A stretch of DNA of 64,000 bases from Oleidesulfovibrio alaskensis DSM 16109 (GTDB taxonomy: Bacteria; Desulfobacterota; Desulfovibrionia; Desulfovibrionales; Desulfovibrionaceae), in NCBI RefSeq assembly GCF_000482745.1, contig NZ_AXWQ01000007.1, positions 186,001-250,000 on the forward strand, in the 5' to 3' direction. The position numbers were made by a program, and so were the translations under genes. Shown piece by piece: positions 33,458 through 43,185 of this stretch; the first letter of the stretch is position 1; the number at the start of each line of letters is the position of its first letter. Below the pieces are notes generated by a model, which ran no database searches, was not told the DNA's origin, and saw only the letters and a program-made list of their open reading frames with translations.

Positions 33458-36160
33458 ATGACACGCAGCACACCCCCGCAAACCGCACAGGGCGGTCCCC
33501 CCGCCGGTTACAACCGCAGTGCCGCCCTGCTGCCGCACGGCGCGCCACCTGCACTGTTGTGGCGTCAATGGTGCCTGCTGGCTGTGCTGGCCGGTCTGGC
33601 GGCAGGAGAAATGGGCCTGCGGGACGCTGCCCCGGCGTGGGGGGCGGCAGTGCTGGGATTTATGGTGCTGTGGTCCGGCCGTCAGAATGCGGGCAGGCCT
33701 ACCGCGGTTTTGCGTGCGCTGGTGCTGGGGGTATGCATGGCTGCCGGTGTCTGCTTTATGCTGCTGCACCGCCAGCCCGCTGCGGAAGTGCCCGGCTGGA
33801 TGACCGCGCAGGAAAAGGTGCGGGTGCAGGGGGTGGTGCGGATTGTGGAAAGCCGTCCTGAAGGACGGCTGCGGATGGTGCTGGCAGATGCGCGCTGCCG
33901 CACGGCGCAAGGCTGGCAGACGTTGAAGGCCGATGTGGTTTGGACATGGCAGTATCCTGTTTTTCGGCCCCGCAGCGGCAGTACAGTGGAATTTGAAGGC
34001 AGAGTGAAGCCGGTACGCGGTTTTCTGAACCGCGGAACATGGGACAGCGGGAGCTTCTGGCTGCGCAACGGGGTAGGGTACAGAGTCTGGACACGGGCAG
34101 AGCAGGGACAGGTGCATGAGGTGCCTGCCGGTAAGCCCGCAGCGGAGTCAGCCTTGTTCCGGGGTGATGCCCTGCAGTCCGCAGAGGTGATGCGGGGCCT
34201 GCGCAGTCTTGTGCTGCAGCGGGTGGAACGGGTGCTGGCGGGCATGTCTGACCCGATACCGGCAGATGCGGACGGGCAGGGGGCTTTGCGGCAGATGCCG
34301 CGCTGGCGTGACCTGCCTCAGCGGTATGCCGTGCTGCCAGCCCTGCTGCTCGGAGAGCGTTTTTACCTTTCACAGCAGACGATGGACAGGCTGGCCGATG
34401 CGGGGTTGATGCACAGCTTTGCTCTTTCCGGCATGCATCTGGGGCTGGCGGCAGCGCTGGGTGCGTTGGCGGCGCTGCTGGCCGGCAGAATTTTTCCCGG
34501 ACTGTACCTTGTGGTGCCGCGGCAGCAGCTGGCCGTACTGTGTGCCGCACCGCCGGTGCTCGGGTATGTCTGGCTGGGCGGCGCCACGCCTTCACTGCTG
34601 CGGGCGGCGCTGATGTTTGCCTTCTGGGGCGGGTTGCTGCTGGCCGGCAGGCGCGGAGTACTGACAGACGGGCTGTTGTGGGCCGTGGCGGTGGTGGTTG
34701 CATGGCAGCCGCAGGCTCTGTTTGATCTGCGGCTGCAGCTTTCTGCCGTGGCCGTGGCGGGCATTGCCTGCACCATGCCTGTGTACCGTGCTGCGGCGGG
34801 CAGGCTCGGCACCAAGCATGGCACGGCTGCCGGTGCTGTCATGCGCCTGACGGGGGGGCTTGCCGGAGTGCTGGCTGTAAGCATGGCTGCCCAGCTGGCC
34901 CTCATGCCTCTCACGCTGGATGCGTTCGGCAGTGTGACGCCGTGGTTTGTGCTTAATGCCCTGTGGCTGCCCGCGCTGGGGCTGTGGGTGCTGCCGCTGG
35001 CCTTTGCCGGGCTTGTGTCGCTGGCTCTGCCGCAGGCTGCCCCTGTTGCCGTGTGGCTGTTTCATGTTGCCACAGTGCCGGTGGAATGGTTGCTGGAGAT
35101 GCTGGGCACACTGGAGGCCGGCGGACTGCTTTATCCGGTGTTGTCTGTAAGACCGCTGCCCTGCGCTGCTGCGGGGTTCTGGATGCTGTTGGGTACGGCA
35201 TGCCTGCTGTGGCGGGGAACCGCCGGTCCTGCCGTGCAGCAGAGCGGCCGCAGCGTTCTGCTGCCGTATGGTCTGCGCACTGTCTGCGTGACGGTGACTG
35301 CAGGGGTGGTGCTGCTTGCCGCGCCGGTGTGTCTGCGTTTTTCCGCGTACCTGCAGGATGAGGTTTCTGTTTCCGTGCTGGATGTGGGGCAGGGGCAGGC
35401 CGTGCTGGTGGAGGCGCCGCACGGAGTGCGCGTTCTTATTGACGGCGGGGGTTTTCCTTCGTCTTCTTTTGACACGGGCAAGGCACTGGTGGCACCCGTG
35501 CTGACGTATAACAGACCGCCGGTGCTTTCCGCCGTGGTCAACACCCATCCGGACAGTGATCATCTGGGCGGCTTGCCGTTTATTCTGCAGTCTTTTGACG
35601 TGGGCGCCTTTTATACCAACGGCGAGCTGCCGCAGGAGGGGGCGCATGCGGCTGCTCTGGAACGGGCATGGCGGGCCGGTGCTCCCGTGCCTGCGGTTCT
35701 GGCTGCCGGTGATTCGCTGTTGCTGGGCAGCACCGCGGAACTGCAGGTGCTTGCACCGGAGGCCGGACGCATGACGGGCAATACCAATGACAATTCGCTG
35801 ATTCTGCGGTTGACGCGCGGTGGCAGAGGGCTGGCGCTGGTGCCCGCCGATGCGGGTACCGTAGTGCTTGACCGGCTGGCGCAGGCGGTGCGGCGGCAGA
35901 ATATTCCGGTGGAAGCCGCGCTGCTTGTGGTGCCGCATCACGGCAGCGGAAACAGCCTCTCTCCCCTTCTGTACGATGCGGTTGCGCCCTCTCTTGCAGT
36001 GGCTTCGTGCGGATACATGAACTACTGGCGGTTTCCGCGTCCTGAAGTGCGCGGGGCGCTGGAGGCGCGTGGAATTCCGCTGCTTACAACGTCCGGAAGC
36101 GGACAGATTACCGTGTGCTGGCCGGACAGCGGACATATGCAGGTACGCAGTGTGCGCTGA
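33458..36160 (+). CDS. comEC: ComEC/Rec2-family DNA-uptake channel protein
   Basis: The 900-residue membrane protein has an N-terminal helix pair, a DUF4131-like OB region (about 110-260), and the Competence domain with many helices and the motif MHSFALSGMHLG (about 320-331). A C-terminal metallo-beta-lactamase domain shows VNTHPDSDHLGGLP and VVPHHGSGNS, the metal ligands expected of a nuclease-type MBL. In naturally competent bacteria ComEC carries single-stranded DNA across the inner membrane. No other competence genes are in the window, so transformability is not established. The start at 33458 has AAGGTG upstream. Confidence 0.92.
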   Translation: MTRSTPPQTAQGGPPAGYNRSAALLPHGAPPALLWRQWCLLAVLAGLAAGEMGLRDAAPAWGAAVLGFMVLWSGRQNAGRPTAVLRALVLGVCMAAGVCFMLLHRQPAAEVPGWMTAQEKVRVQGVVRIVESRPEGRLRMVLADARCRTAQGWQTLKADVVWTWQYPVFRPRSGSTVEFEGRVKPVRGFLNRGTWDSGSFWLRNGVGYRVWTRAEQGQVHEVPAGKPAAESALFRGDALQSAEVMRGLRSLVLQRVERVLAGMSDPIPADADGQGALRQMPRWRDLPQRYAVLPALLLGERFYLSQQTMDRLADAGLMHSFALSGMHLGLAAALGALAALLAGRIFPGLYLVVPRQQLAVLCAAPPVLGYVWLGGATPSLLRAALMFAFWGGLLLAGRRGVLTDGLLWAVAVVVAWQPQALFDLRLQLSAVAVAGIACTMPVYRAAAGRLGTKHGTAAGAVMRLTGGLAGVLAVSMAAQLALMPLTLDAFGSVTPWFVLNALWLPALGLWVLPLAFAGLVSLALPQAAPVAVWLFHVATVPVEWLLEMLGTLEAGGLLYPVLSVRPLPCAAAGFWMLLGTACLLWRGTAGPAVQQSGRSVLLPYGLRTVCVTVTAGVVLLAAPVCLRFSAYLQDEVSVSVLDVGQGQAVLVEAPHGVRVLIDGGGFPSSSFDTGKALVAPVLTYNRPPVLSAVVNTHPDSDHLGGLPFILQSFDVGAFYTNGELPQEGAHAAALERAWRAGAPVPAVLAAGDSLLLGSTAELQVLAPEAGRMTGNTNDNSLILRLTRGGRGLALVPADAGTVVLDRLAQAVRRQNIPVEAALLVVPHHGSGNSLSPLLYDAVAPSLAVASCGYMNYWRFPRPEVRGALEARGIPLLTTSGSGQITVCWPDSGHMQVRSVR

Positions 36161-36221
36161 CCGTCCTGCCGCCGGGGCTGAGCTGTTGCGGTGCCGTGCC
36201 TGCGCTTACGGTGGCCTGAAC

Positions 36222-36273
36222 AGCATGACGGCCGGAACAGGTAACTGCTCCGCCCGTCATGCTTGCTTTTTTT
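36222..36273 (+). terminator. Terminator-like long hairpin after comEC
   Basis: AGCATGACGG (36222-36231) pairs with CCGTCATGCT (36254-36263); the apical loop contains a further small stem. A run of seven T begins at 36267. It lies in the 148-bp spacer between convergent comEC and the RND pump gene. Confidence 0.75.
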
Positions 36274-36308
36274 GTCTGTTGCGCTGGGCAACGGCCGGTG
36301 CACCGCGG

Positions 36309-39300
36309 TCAGTCGGTCTGCGTTTCCGCGGTCTGCATTCTGCGTGATTCCAGAGCGTAAAACGCTACGGGCACCACCACAAGGCTGAACACAGTGGAAG
36401 CCAGCAGCCCGAAGATAAGCGCCCATGCCAGACCGGAGAAAATGGGATCGAGCGTGATGGGCCATGCGCCCAGCAGCGTTGTGGCCGCTGTGAGCAGAAT
36501 GGGCCGCAGCCGTGTGGTGCCGCTTTCCAGTACGGCTTCGCGCAGCGGCATGCCCTGCCGGATGGCCTCCTGAATGAACTCGATGAGCACCAGAGAGTTG
36601 CGTATGACTATGCCTCCCAGTGCTATCATGCCGATCATGGATGTGGCGGTGAAGAATACCGGATCGGCATAGCCGCCGGCATGTCCGGTGAACAGCAGAT
36701 TAAGCAGCCAGAATCCGGGCATGATGCCCAGCAGTGTCAGCGGAATGGCCGACATGATGAGCAGCGGCAGCGTGAACACCCCTGTCTGGATGACCAGCAG
36801 AATGTAGATGCCGCCCAGTGCCGCGCCGAACGCCAGTCCCAGATCGCGGAACACGCTCAGGGTTATTTCCCATTCACCTTCTCCCGCCCAGTCTACCCGT
36901 GTGCCCGGCGGCATGGGGTCTTTTTTCAGCGCCGTGTTCATGTCCAGAATCGCTTCACCGGGGGCTCTGCCCGCCATCTCGCCGTAAACATAGACCACCC
37001 GGTGCAGGTTTTTATGATAAATGGGCTGGTCTTCGGGCAGCTGGACAAAACGGCCCAGTTCACCCAGCGGCACTATGCCGCCCTGCGGCATGTCCGGCGC
37101 GGCAGCGGTGGGAACAGGCATGGCTTCCAGCGCCGCGACGGAGGAGCGGCTTTCGCGCGGCAGCTGCACGACGACCGGCAGGGGCTGGCGTTCGCGGGGT
37201 TCGTGCACGTTGGCGGGGATAACGCCCCCCGCGGCGATGCGCAGTGTGCGGGCAATGTCTTCGGTTTCCACACCGTGCAGCGCGGCTTTGACCCTGTCGG
37301 TGACAAAATTGATGCGCGTTGCGGCGGCTTCCATGGTGGAGTCTATGTCTGTGACGCCGGGTTCGCGCCGCATGATTTCCATAACGTGCCGGGCTGCCTG
37401 ATGCAGCTGCTCCGGTGTTTTTTCGGCAGACCCGTACACTTCGCCGGTGATGGTTGAAAAAACAGGAGGTCCCGGGGGCACTTCCACCAACTTTATGTCA
37501 GCGCCGGATGCGTCTGCAATGCGCTGCAGATCGTCGCGCAGACGCAGCACAATGGTGTGACTTTGCTGTTCACGGCGTGATTTTGCAGCCAGATTCACAC
37601 GGATATCGGCCTGATGCGGCTCTGCGCGCATGTAGTAGTGCCGCACCATACCGTTGAAATCCATGGGTGATGATGTGCCGGTAAATGTGGTGACGTCACT
37701 GACTTCCGGCACGGTGCGCAGATACGTTTCATAACGGCGTACCACCCGGTCGGTTTCTTCCAGACTGGTTCCTTCGGGCATATCGATGACAATCTGGAAT
37801 TCATTTTTGTTGTCAAAGGGCAGCATCTTCAGCGGGACAAGCCGCATCAGCGCCAGTGAGCAGCTGCCCGCCAGCAGTATGACGATGGCCGCCAGCATTG
37901 ATTTGCGCATGAACTTTGAGTCGAGAAAGGGCGAAACGATAGTTCTGTACAGTTGCGAGGCGCGGTCTGCCCTGCCTGATTGACGGGAGGGGGCGGAATT
38001 TTTCTGCCGGACGGTTGCGGGGGGCGTCTGCTGTCCTGCCGGTACTGCTTTGTGGCGCAGCAGCAGATAGCTGAGCCAGGGCACCACTGTCAGTGCCGCC
38101 AGAGTGGAAAACGTGACGGTAAGGGGCACGTTGGCTGCCATGGGTGCCATGTACGGGCCCATCATGCCGGTAATGAAAAACATGGGTGTAAAGCTGACTA
38201 TGATGGCCAGCGTTGACATGAGCACAGGCGGCAGCACTTCCTGCACGCCTGCCAGCGTGGCGGCCAGCGGGCCTTTTTTGCGTGCCAGTATGTGGCGCTG
38301 TATGTTGTCCACATTGGTTATGGGGTCGTCCACCACAAGGCCCAGCGAAAGAATAAGGGCGAACAGCGTGACCCTGTTGATGGTGTAGCCCAGCATGTAG
38401 TTGACAAAGAGAGCCAGCGCAAAGCTGAGCGGTACGGACACAGCCACCACAAGGGCTTCGCGGCGGCCCAGTGTCAGCATGAGCAGCCCCACGACCGTCA
38501 GTATGGCAAACCCCAGCGAGGCAAGCAGGTCATTCACTTTCTGACTGGCTGTTTCGCCGTAGTTGCGGGTGACGCGCAGCCCTATGCCGTCGGGCAGAAT
38601 GTCATGCTGCAGACTGCTAGCTTCGCGGATGACGTTTTCCGCCACTGAGACGGCATTGGTACCCTTTTTTTTGGCAACGGCCAGTGTAACTGCAGGCAAT
38701 GAGCCGTGCGGCATGCCTTCTTCCTGTGCGGTACGGTCGGAAAAGCCTATGCGCGTGTAGCTCACAGGTTCTGCCGGGCCGTCGTGCACGGTGGCCACAT
38801 CGCGCAGATATACAGGTCTGTCCGCGTCTGTGCCCACCACCAGCCCGCGTACTTCCCGCGCGCTGCGCAGAAACGAGTCGGCGGTGATGGTGAGGGTGCG
38901 GTTGTTTTTGTCCAGCGTCCCCGCGGTGACAGAAGAGTCAGCACCGGAAAGTGCCGTGACAACATCCTGCGCGGAAACAGAAAACCCCGTGAGCCGTTCG
39001 GGGTCGGGATACACATGCACGCGGCGGGGTTCGCCACCGGTGATGGTGACTGATGAAACATCTTCAACGGCCGCAATTCTGTTCAGCATTTCTTCGGCCA
39101 TGCGCCGCAGCGTATGGCTGTCGGCAGCACCGGCCTGTTCCGGATACAATGTCAGGCTGACGATGGGCACATCGTCGATTTCCACAGGGCGTACGGCCCA
39201 GCCGGTGACGATGCCCGGTGCCATGTCTTTGTTTTTGGTAATGGTGTTGTGCAGTTTGATGAGTGAGTCTTCGCGGTTTTCACCCACATAGAAGCGTACC

Positions 39301-39608
39301 GTGGCCATGGCGCTGTCACGGCGCGATATGGAATAGACATGCTCGACTCCGTCTATCTGCCAGAGCAGCCGTTCCAGCGGGGTGGCCACCAGTTTTTCCA
39401 CTTCTGCCGCAGATGCGCCGGGCACCTGCACCAGTATGTCCGCCATGGGCACGATGATTTGCGGCTCTTCTTCTCTGGGCGTGAGCAGCAGCGCGGCCAT
39501 GCCCAGCCCGAGACCGAAAATGAGCAGCAGCAGAGCGTTTTTGCCGGTGACAAATGTGCGGACAATGGCGGGGATTATTCCTGCCGGTGCGGCGTCATGC
39601 TGCGGCAT
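36309..39608 (-). CDS. RND-family efflux transporter, inner-membrane pump subunit
   Basis: This is a 1099-residue pump of the AcrB/HAE-like superfamily. An N-terminal membrane helix (GKNALLLLIFGLGLGMAALL) is followed by the first large periplasmic loop, helices 2-6 with the proton-relay pair in LVVDDPITNVDN, a second periplasmic loop and the last helices. The internal duplication is evident from the two loops. The substrate cannot be assigned; the pump domain resembles those annotated in many deltaproteobacteria as general multidrug/solvent pumps. The ATG at 39608 is used (CAGGAG upstream), overlapping the adaptor gene by 14 bases. No outer-membrane TolC gene is adjacent. Confidence 0.93.
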   Translation of the reverse strand: MPQHDAAPAGIIPAIVRTFVTGKNALLLLIFGLGLGMAALLLTPREEEPQIIVPMADILVQVPGASAAEVEKLVATPLERLLWQIDGVEHVYSISRRDSAMATVRFYVGENREDSLIKLHNTITKNKDMAPGIVTGWAVRPVEIDDVPIVSLTLYPEQAGAADSHTLRRMAEEMLNRIAAVEDVSSVTITGGEPRRVHVYPDPERLTGFSVSAQDVVTALSGADSSVTAGTLDKNNRTLTITADSFLRSAREVRGLVVGTDADRPVYLRDVATVHDGPAEPVSYTRIGFSDRTAQEEGMPHGSLPAVTLAVAKKKGTNAVSVAENVIREASSLQHDILPDGIGLRVTRNYGETASQKVNDLLASLGFAILTVVGLLMLTLGRREALVVAVSVPLSFALALFVNYMLGYTINRVTLFALILSLGLVVDDPITNVDNIQRHILARKKGPLAATLAGVQEVLPPVLMSTLAIIVSFTPMFFITGMMGPYMAPMAANVPLTVTFSTLAALTVVPWLSYLLLRHKAVPAGQQTPPATVRQKNSAPSRQSGRADRASQLYRTIVSPFLDSKFMRKSMLAAIVILLAGSCSLALMRLVPLKMLPFDNKNEFQIVIDMPEGTSLEETDRVVRRYETYLRTVPEVSDVTTFTGTSSPMDFNGMVRHYYMRAEPHQADIRVNLAAKSRREQQSHTIVLRLRDDLQRIADASGADIKLVEVPPGPPVFSTITGEVYGSAEKTPEQLHQAARHVMEIMRREPGVTDIDSTMEAAATRINFVTDRVKAALHGVETEDIARTLRIAAGGVIPANVHEPRERQPLPVVVQLPRESRSSVAALEAMPVPTAAAPDMPQGGIVPLGELGRFVQLPEDQPIYHKNLHRVVYVYGEMAGRAPGEAILDMNTALKKDPMPPGTRVDWAGEGEWEITLSVFRDLGLAFGAALGGIYILLVIQTGVFTLPLLIMSAIPLTLLGIMPGFWLLNLLFTGHAGGYADPVFFTATSMIGMIALGGIVIRNSLVLIEFIQEAIRQGMPLREAVLESGTTRLRPILLTAATTLLGAWPITLDPIFSGLAWALIFGLLASTVFSLVVVPVAFYALESRRMQTAETQTD

Positions 39609-40818
39609 GGCTGTCTCCTGCGGCTGCTTCCTGCGGTGTGCGTTCCGGCGGGGTCCGTGCCCCGCCTGCGGGCAGCACAAGAGTCTCGCCGCCTGAAAGA
39701 CCCGAGAGTATTTCCACCTGCTGGCCGAAATGTCTGCCCGTTTTCACATGCACGGTGTACGGGATGCCTTCATCTGACAGGATGCTCACTGTTTCGAGCT
39801 GCCCCACACGGTGCACCGCCGCAGCAGGCACAAGAACGGCAGGCTGCGCATCAAGGGGAATGAGCAGCGTGCCGTACATGCCGGGGTACAGTCCGGGGGC
39901 GGGCGGCAACCCCACCTTGACCAGAAAGGTTCGTGTGCGCGGGTCTGCCGAGGGCACCACCTCCTCCACCACGCCGTCCAGCGTGTCTGTGCCCAGCGCA
40001 GAAATGTTCACCTGCAGACGCACTCCGGGGCGCACGCGTCCTATAAGTCCTTCACGGACCTGTGCTTCCAGCCGCAGTGCTCCGCCTGCCTGTACCACCA
40101 GCAGAGGTTTGCCGGGAAAAGCCAGATCGCCGGCTTCGGCCTCACGCCGGACTATCTCGCCGTCCTCCAGCGCGGTGATGGTGGCATAACCAAGAGCTAT
40201 TTCAGCTTCTTCCAGTCTTTTCTGCGCCTGCTGCACGGCAGATTCCGCCCCGCTCAGACCTCCGCGCGCACTGCCCAGAGCAGCTTCCGCCTGCAGATAA
40301 TCCGCTTCCGCCTGATCAAGTTCGCGCTGGGCAACAGCTCTTTCGGAAAACAGCGCCTTGATGCGTCTGTACTGGTTGCGGGCTTTATCAAAGGCGGCTC
40401 TGGCTTCGGCCACGGACTGACGCGCCTGCCCCAGTGCTGCCCTGCTGCTTATCAGCGCCTGCCCCGCCTGATCCCGCCGCGATACAAGTTCTCGGGCATC
40501 CAGCTCTACCAGTACGTCTCCTTTTTTTACCACATCGCCGGTGGTAACGGCCATACGCAGAATTTTTGCGGTGACCTGCGCTTCCACGCGGGTCTCGGTG
40601 CGCGGACGCACTGTGCCGGTGGCTTCCGCCGTATCTGTCACGGGCACGGCAGCAGCCGTAATCGTGTTTACTGTACTGTTGCCCGCAGGCAGACGGGGGG
40701 ATGAAAATGTGTCTTCCGGGCTGATGCGTTGTGTATTCAGCATATTGGCAGACCACATGAAGATAACCGCCAGTACTGCGATGCCTGCAGCGGCTGTCAG
40801 AAGCGTTCTGGTGCGCAT
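39595..40818 (-). CDS. RND efflux periplasmic adaptor (membrane fusion protein)
   Basis: The 407-residue protein has one N-terminal membrane anchor (about 5-24). A lipoyl/barrel-sandwich half (GDVVKKGDVLVELDA) is followed by a long alpha-hairpin coiled coil (about 110-215, rich in Ala, Gln, Glu, Arg), the second lipoyl half and beta-barrel, and a Pro/Thr/Ala-rich tail. It links the pump encoded by the overlapping downstream gene to an outer-membrane channel. GGAG precedes the ATG at 40818. It is divergent from a c-di-GMP protein gene. Confidence 0.92.
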   Translation of the reverse strand: MRTRTLLTAAAGIAVLAVIFMWSANMLNTQRISPEDTFSSPRLPAGNSTVNTITAAAVPVTDTAEATGTVRPRTETRVEAQVTAKILRMAVTTGDVVKKGDVLVELDARELVSRRDQAGQALISSRAALGQARQSVAEARAAFDKARNQYRRIKALFSERAVAQRELDQAEADYLQAEAALGSARGGLSGAESAVQQAQKRLEEAEIALGYATITALEDGEIVRREAEAGDLAFPGKPLLVVQAGGALRLEAQVREGLIGRVRPGVRLQVNISALGTDTLDGVVEEVVPSADPRTRTFLVKVGLPPAPGLYPGMYGTLLIPLDAQPAVLVPAAAVHRVGQLETVSILSDEGIPYTVHVKTGRHFGQQVEILSGLSGGETLVLPAGGARTPPERTPQEAAAGDSHAAA

Positions 40819-40986
40819 GGGTGTCTCCGCGGAGCTGTTGTCGTCCGGCGTGGATTGTATTAAGCATACGGCTTGTTTTTCGATGCCGGCTTTGCAGAAC
40901 AGTACCTGATATAGTGTTTTGTGTACAGACTGTCAGCCGTGCCGGTGTGTTGTAATAATAAACCGGTTTTGTTCCGGGGGATGTCC

Positions 40987-42774
40987 ATGGGCCGCACCGC
41001 AGATGAGCACTCACAGAAAATCGGCAGGTCCGGTGCTGCGCAGGGCTGTGCCGTTGCCGCTGCCCTGTGGGAAAAAGAACAGCTTTTCAGAGTGCTTCTG
41101 GAATACAGTGCCGACTGTGAAATCTGGATTGATGCCTGCGGCGTGGTGCGTTTTGTCTCGCCGTCATTTGCAAGCATCACCGGATATACCCCTGAATGCC
41201 TGTACAGAAATCCGGACTACCTTGCAGCCATAATGGTGCAGAGCGATCTGCCCGCATTCCGCGCGCAGGAGCGGATTCTGGCGGAACGCGGTGGCTCTTT
41301 TGACGTGGAGGTGCGCATACGCACGGCTTCCGGCAGGGAACGCTGGGTGCTGTGCATATGCCGGAGCATCACCGATGATGAGGGACGGCCGCAGGGCCGG
41401 AGACTTACCTGCCGTGATGTGACGCGCCGCCGCCTGCTTGCCATGCAGCTGCAGCATCAGGCCGGTCACGATCCGCTGACAGGACTGCCCAACCGGTCTC
41501 TTTTTCTTGAAAAACTTGATGCGCGTGTGAATGGCGGCCGCGCAGCGCGTGACGGCGGCGCATCTGTTGTGATGATAGATGTGGACCGCTTCAAGCAGAT
41601 AAACGATGTGCTGGGTCACGAGGCGGGAGACGGCGTGCTGCGCGTGGTGGCCGACAGGCTGCGGGGTATTCTGGGCGGCAATGACGCTCTGTGCCGTCTG
41701 GGCGGTGATGAATTCTGCCTGCTGCTGGCCGGCGGCGGCCGTGCCGAAGAAGTGCTGGCACGGGTACAGCAGATACAGCAGCGGCTCATGGACTCTGTTG
41801 ACACGGGGGGCAGGCGGCTGCATCTGACGGTAAGTGTGGGCGTGGCCACCCACCGGCCGGGGCAGAACGCGCCGGAAGACATGATGCGCAACGGCGGCAT
41901 TGCCCTGCAGCATGCCAAACGTGCGGGCGGCGGCGGACTGGAGGTGTTCAGCGACTGGATGCTGGAAAGTGCGCTCAACCATGCCCATCTGGAAATGGAA
42001 CTGCACCATGCGCTGAAAGACAACGCCTTTCATCTTGAGTTCCAGCCTCTTGTCGATCTGCATTCTGGGCGTCCCGTACGGGTGGAGGCTCTGGCCCGCT
42101 GGGATCATCCTCAGCGTGGGGCCGTTTCGCCCGCTGATTTCATTCCCGTTCTGGAAGAAACCGGTCAGATTCTGCGTCTGGGCAGCTGGGTGCTGGAAAA
42201 TGCCTGCATGGCTGCCGCACGCTGGCAGCGCAGGCATCCTGAGCTGCGGTCCGTCGGCGTCAGTGTGAATCTTTCGGCCCGGCAGCTTGCACAGCCTGCG
42301 CTGGTTGATCAGGTGGCGGCGGTGCTTTCCCGCTCCGGACTGGAACCGGCCAGCCTGAAGCTGGAGGTGACGGAAACCATGCTCATGGACAATCCGGAAC
42401 TGTCCAATCTGGTGCTTCGCAGGCTGAAGGATCTGGGCGTTTTTCTGGCCATCGACGATTTCGGCACAGGGTATTCTTCACTGGCCTATCTGCAGAGTTT
42501 TCCCATTGATACGCTGAAGATCGACAAGTCTTTCGTCATGGGCATGACCAGCGACCCCGGCAAATTCAACATTGTGAAAGCGGTTACCGCGCTGGCTCAT
42601 AGTCTGGGGCTGGATGTGGTGGCCGAAGGAGTGGAGGAACAGGAACAGCGCATCATGCTGCATGCCGTGGGCTGCGAGTACGCGCAAGGGTTTCTGTTTG
42701 CCCGTCCTGTGCCGGAAAAAGACCTTGCCGCGCAGCTCGGCAGCCTGCTGCGCAGTTCCTGCGATCCTGCCTGA
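40987..42774 (+). CDS. PAS-GGDEF-EAL c-di-GMP protein
   Basis: The product has about 595 residues and no membrane segment. A PAS domain (about 30-150, with a PAC end near TCRDVTRRR) is followed by GGDEF with an intact motif in RLGGDEFCLL and an EAL domain with VEALARW and DDFGTGYSS, both catalytically plausible. ATG 40987 is chosen because GGGGG lies 6 bases upstream. ATG 40981 is equally in frame, and a GTG at 40921 would extend the protein without a ribosome binding site. It is divergent from the RND adaptor gene. Confidence 0.9.
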   Translation: MGRTADEHSQKIGRSGAAQGCAVAAALWEKEQLFRVLLEYSADCEIWIDACGVVRFVSPSFASITGYTPECLYRNPDYLAAIMVQSDLPAFRAQERILAERGGSFDVEVRIRTASGRERWVLCICRSITDDEGRPQGRRLTCRDVTRRRLLAMQLQHQAGHDPLTGLPNRSLFLEKLDARVNGGRAARDGGASVVMIDVDRFKQINDVLGHEAGDGVLRVVADRLRGILGGNDALCRLGGDEFCLLLAGGGRAEEVLARVQQIQQRLMDSVDTGGRRLHLTVSVGVATHRPGQNAPEDMMRNGGIALQHAKRAGGGGLEVFSDWMLESALNHAHLEMELHHALKDNAFHLEFQPLVDLHSGRPVRVEALARWDHPQRGAVSPADFIPVLEETGQILRLGSWVLENACMAAARWQRRHPELRSVGVSVNLSARQLAQPALVDQVAAVLSRSGLEPASLKLEVTETMLMDNPELSNLVLRRLKDLGVFLAIDDFGTGYSSLAYLQSFPIDTLKIDKSFVMGMTSDPGKFNIVKAVTALAHSLGLDVVAEGVEEQEQRIMLHAVGCEYAQGFLFARPVPEKDLAAQLGSLLRSSCDPA

Positions 42775-42797
42775 GCCTTCTTTTCCGCGTTTTTCCG

Positions 42798-42986
42798 CTA
42801 TTCCTTCATACCCGCTTTGCGCAGGATGGTCATCAGCGGGCACCAGTCGGTAAATGCCGACTGCAGCAGATTTATACCCACAAAAGCAGTGAAACCGAGC
42901 CAGTAGGGCGAGTGCAGCCATGCCAGCAGCAGACTGAGCAGAATGAACAGTCCGGCGGCGGCCCGTACAGTTCTGTTGACGGTCAT
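42798..42986 (-). CDS. Small DUF2892 (YgaP-like) inner-membrane protein
   Basis: The 62-residue protein begins MTVNRTVRAAAGLFILLSL, then a short loop and a second hydrophobic helix with WLGFTAFVGINLLQSAFTDWCP, the typical layout of the two-helix DUF2892 membrane unit found alone or attached to rhodanese. Function is unknown. AAGGAG lies 7 bases before the ATG at 42986. It converges with the PAS-GGDEF-EAL gene. A TGCTATGCT sequence upstream could be an extended -10. Confidence 0.75.
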   Translation of the reverse strand: MTVNRTVRAAAGLFILLSLLLAWLHSPYWLGFTAFVGINLLQSAFTDWCPLMTILRKAGMKE

Positions 42987-43185
42987 GGGCAGCTCCTTTT
43001 TGCGCCAGCATAGCACAGTCGCGGCGCTATTGCAGCCGGTATGCTGCAGACACCGGCGGTACGGTTTTATCCTGCCGCGTTCTGTGTTACATACCGTATA
43101 CGTGCGCTCTGCAGCGCCATTGCGGCGGGCGTACCTCCTGCGGATATTCACACCGCCCTTTCAGGGCAAAGGCGGATTTGAGATA

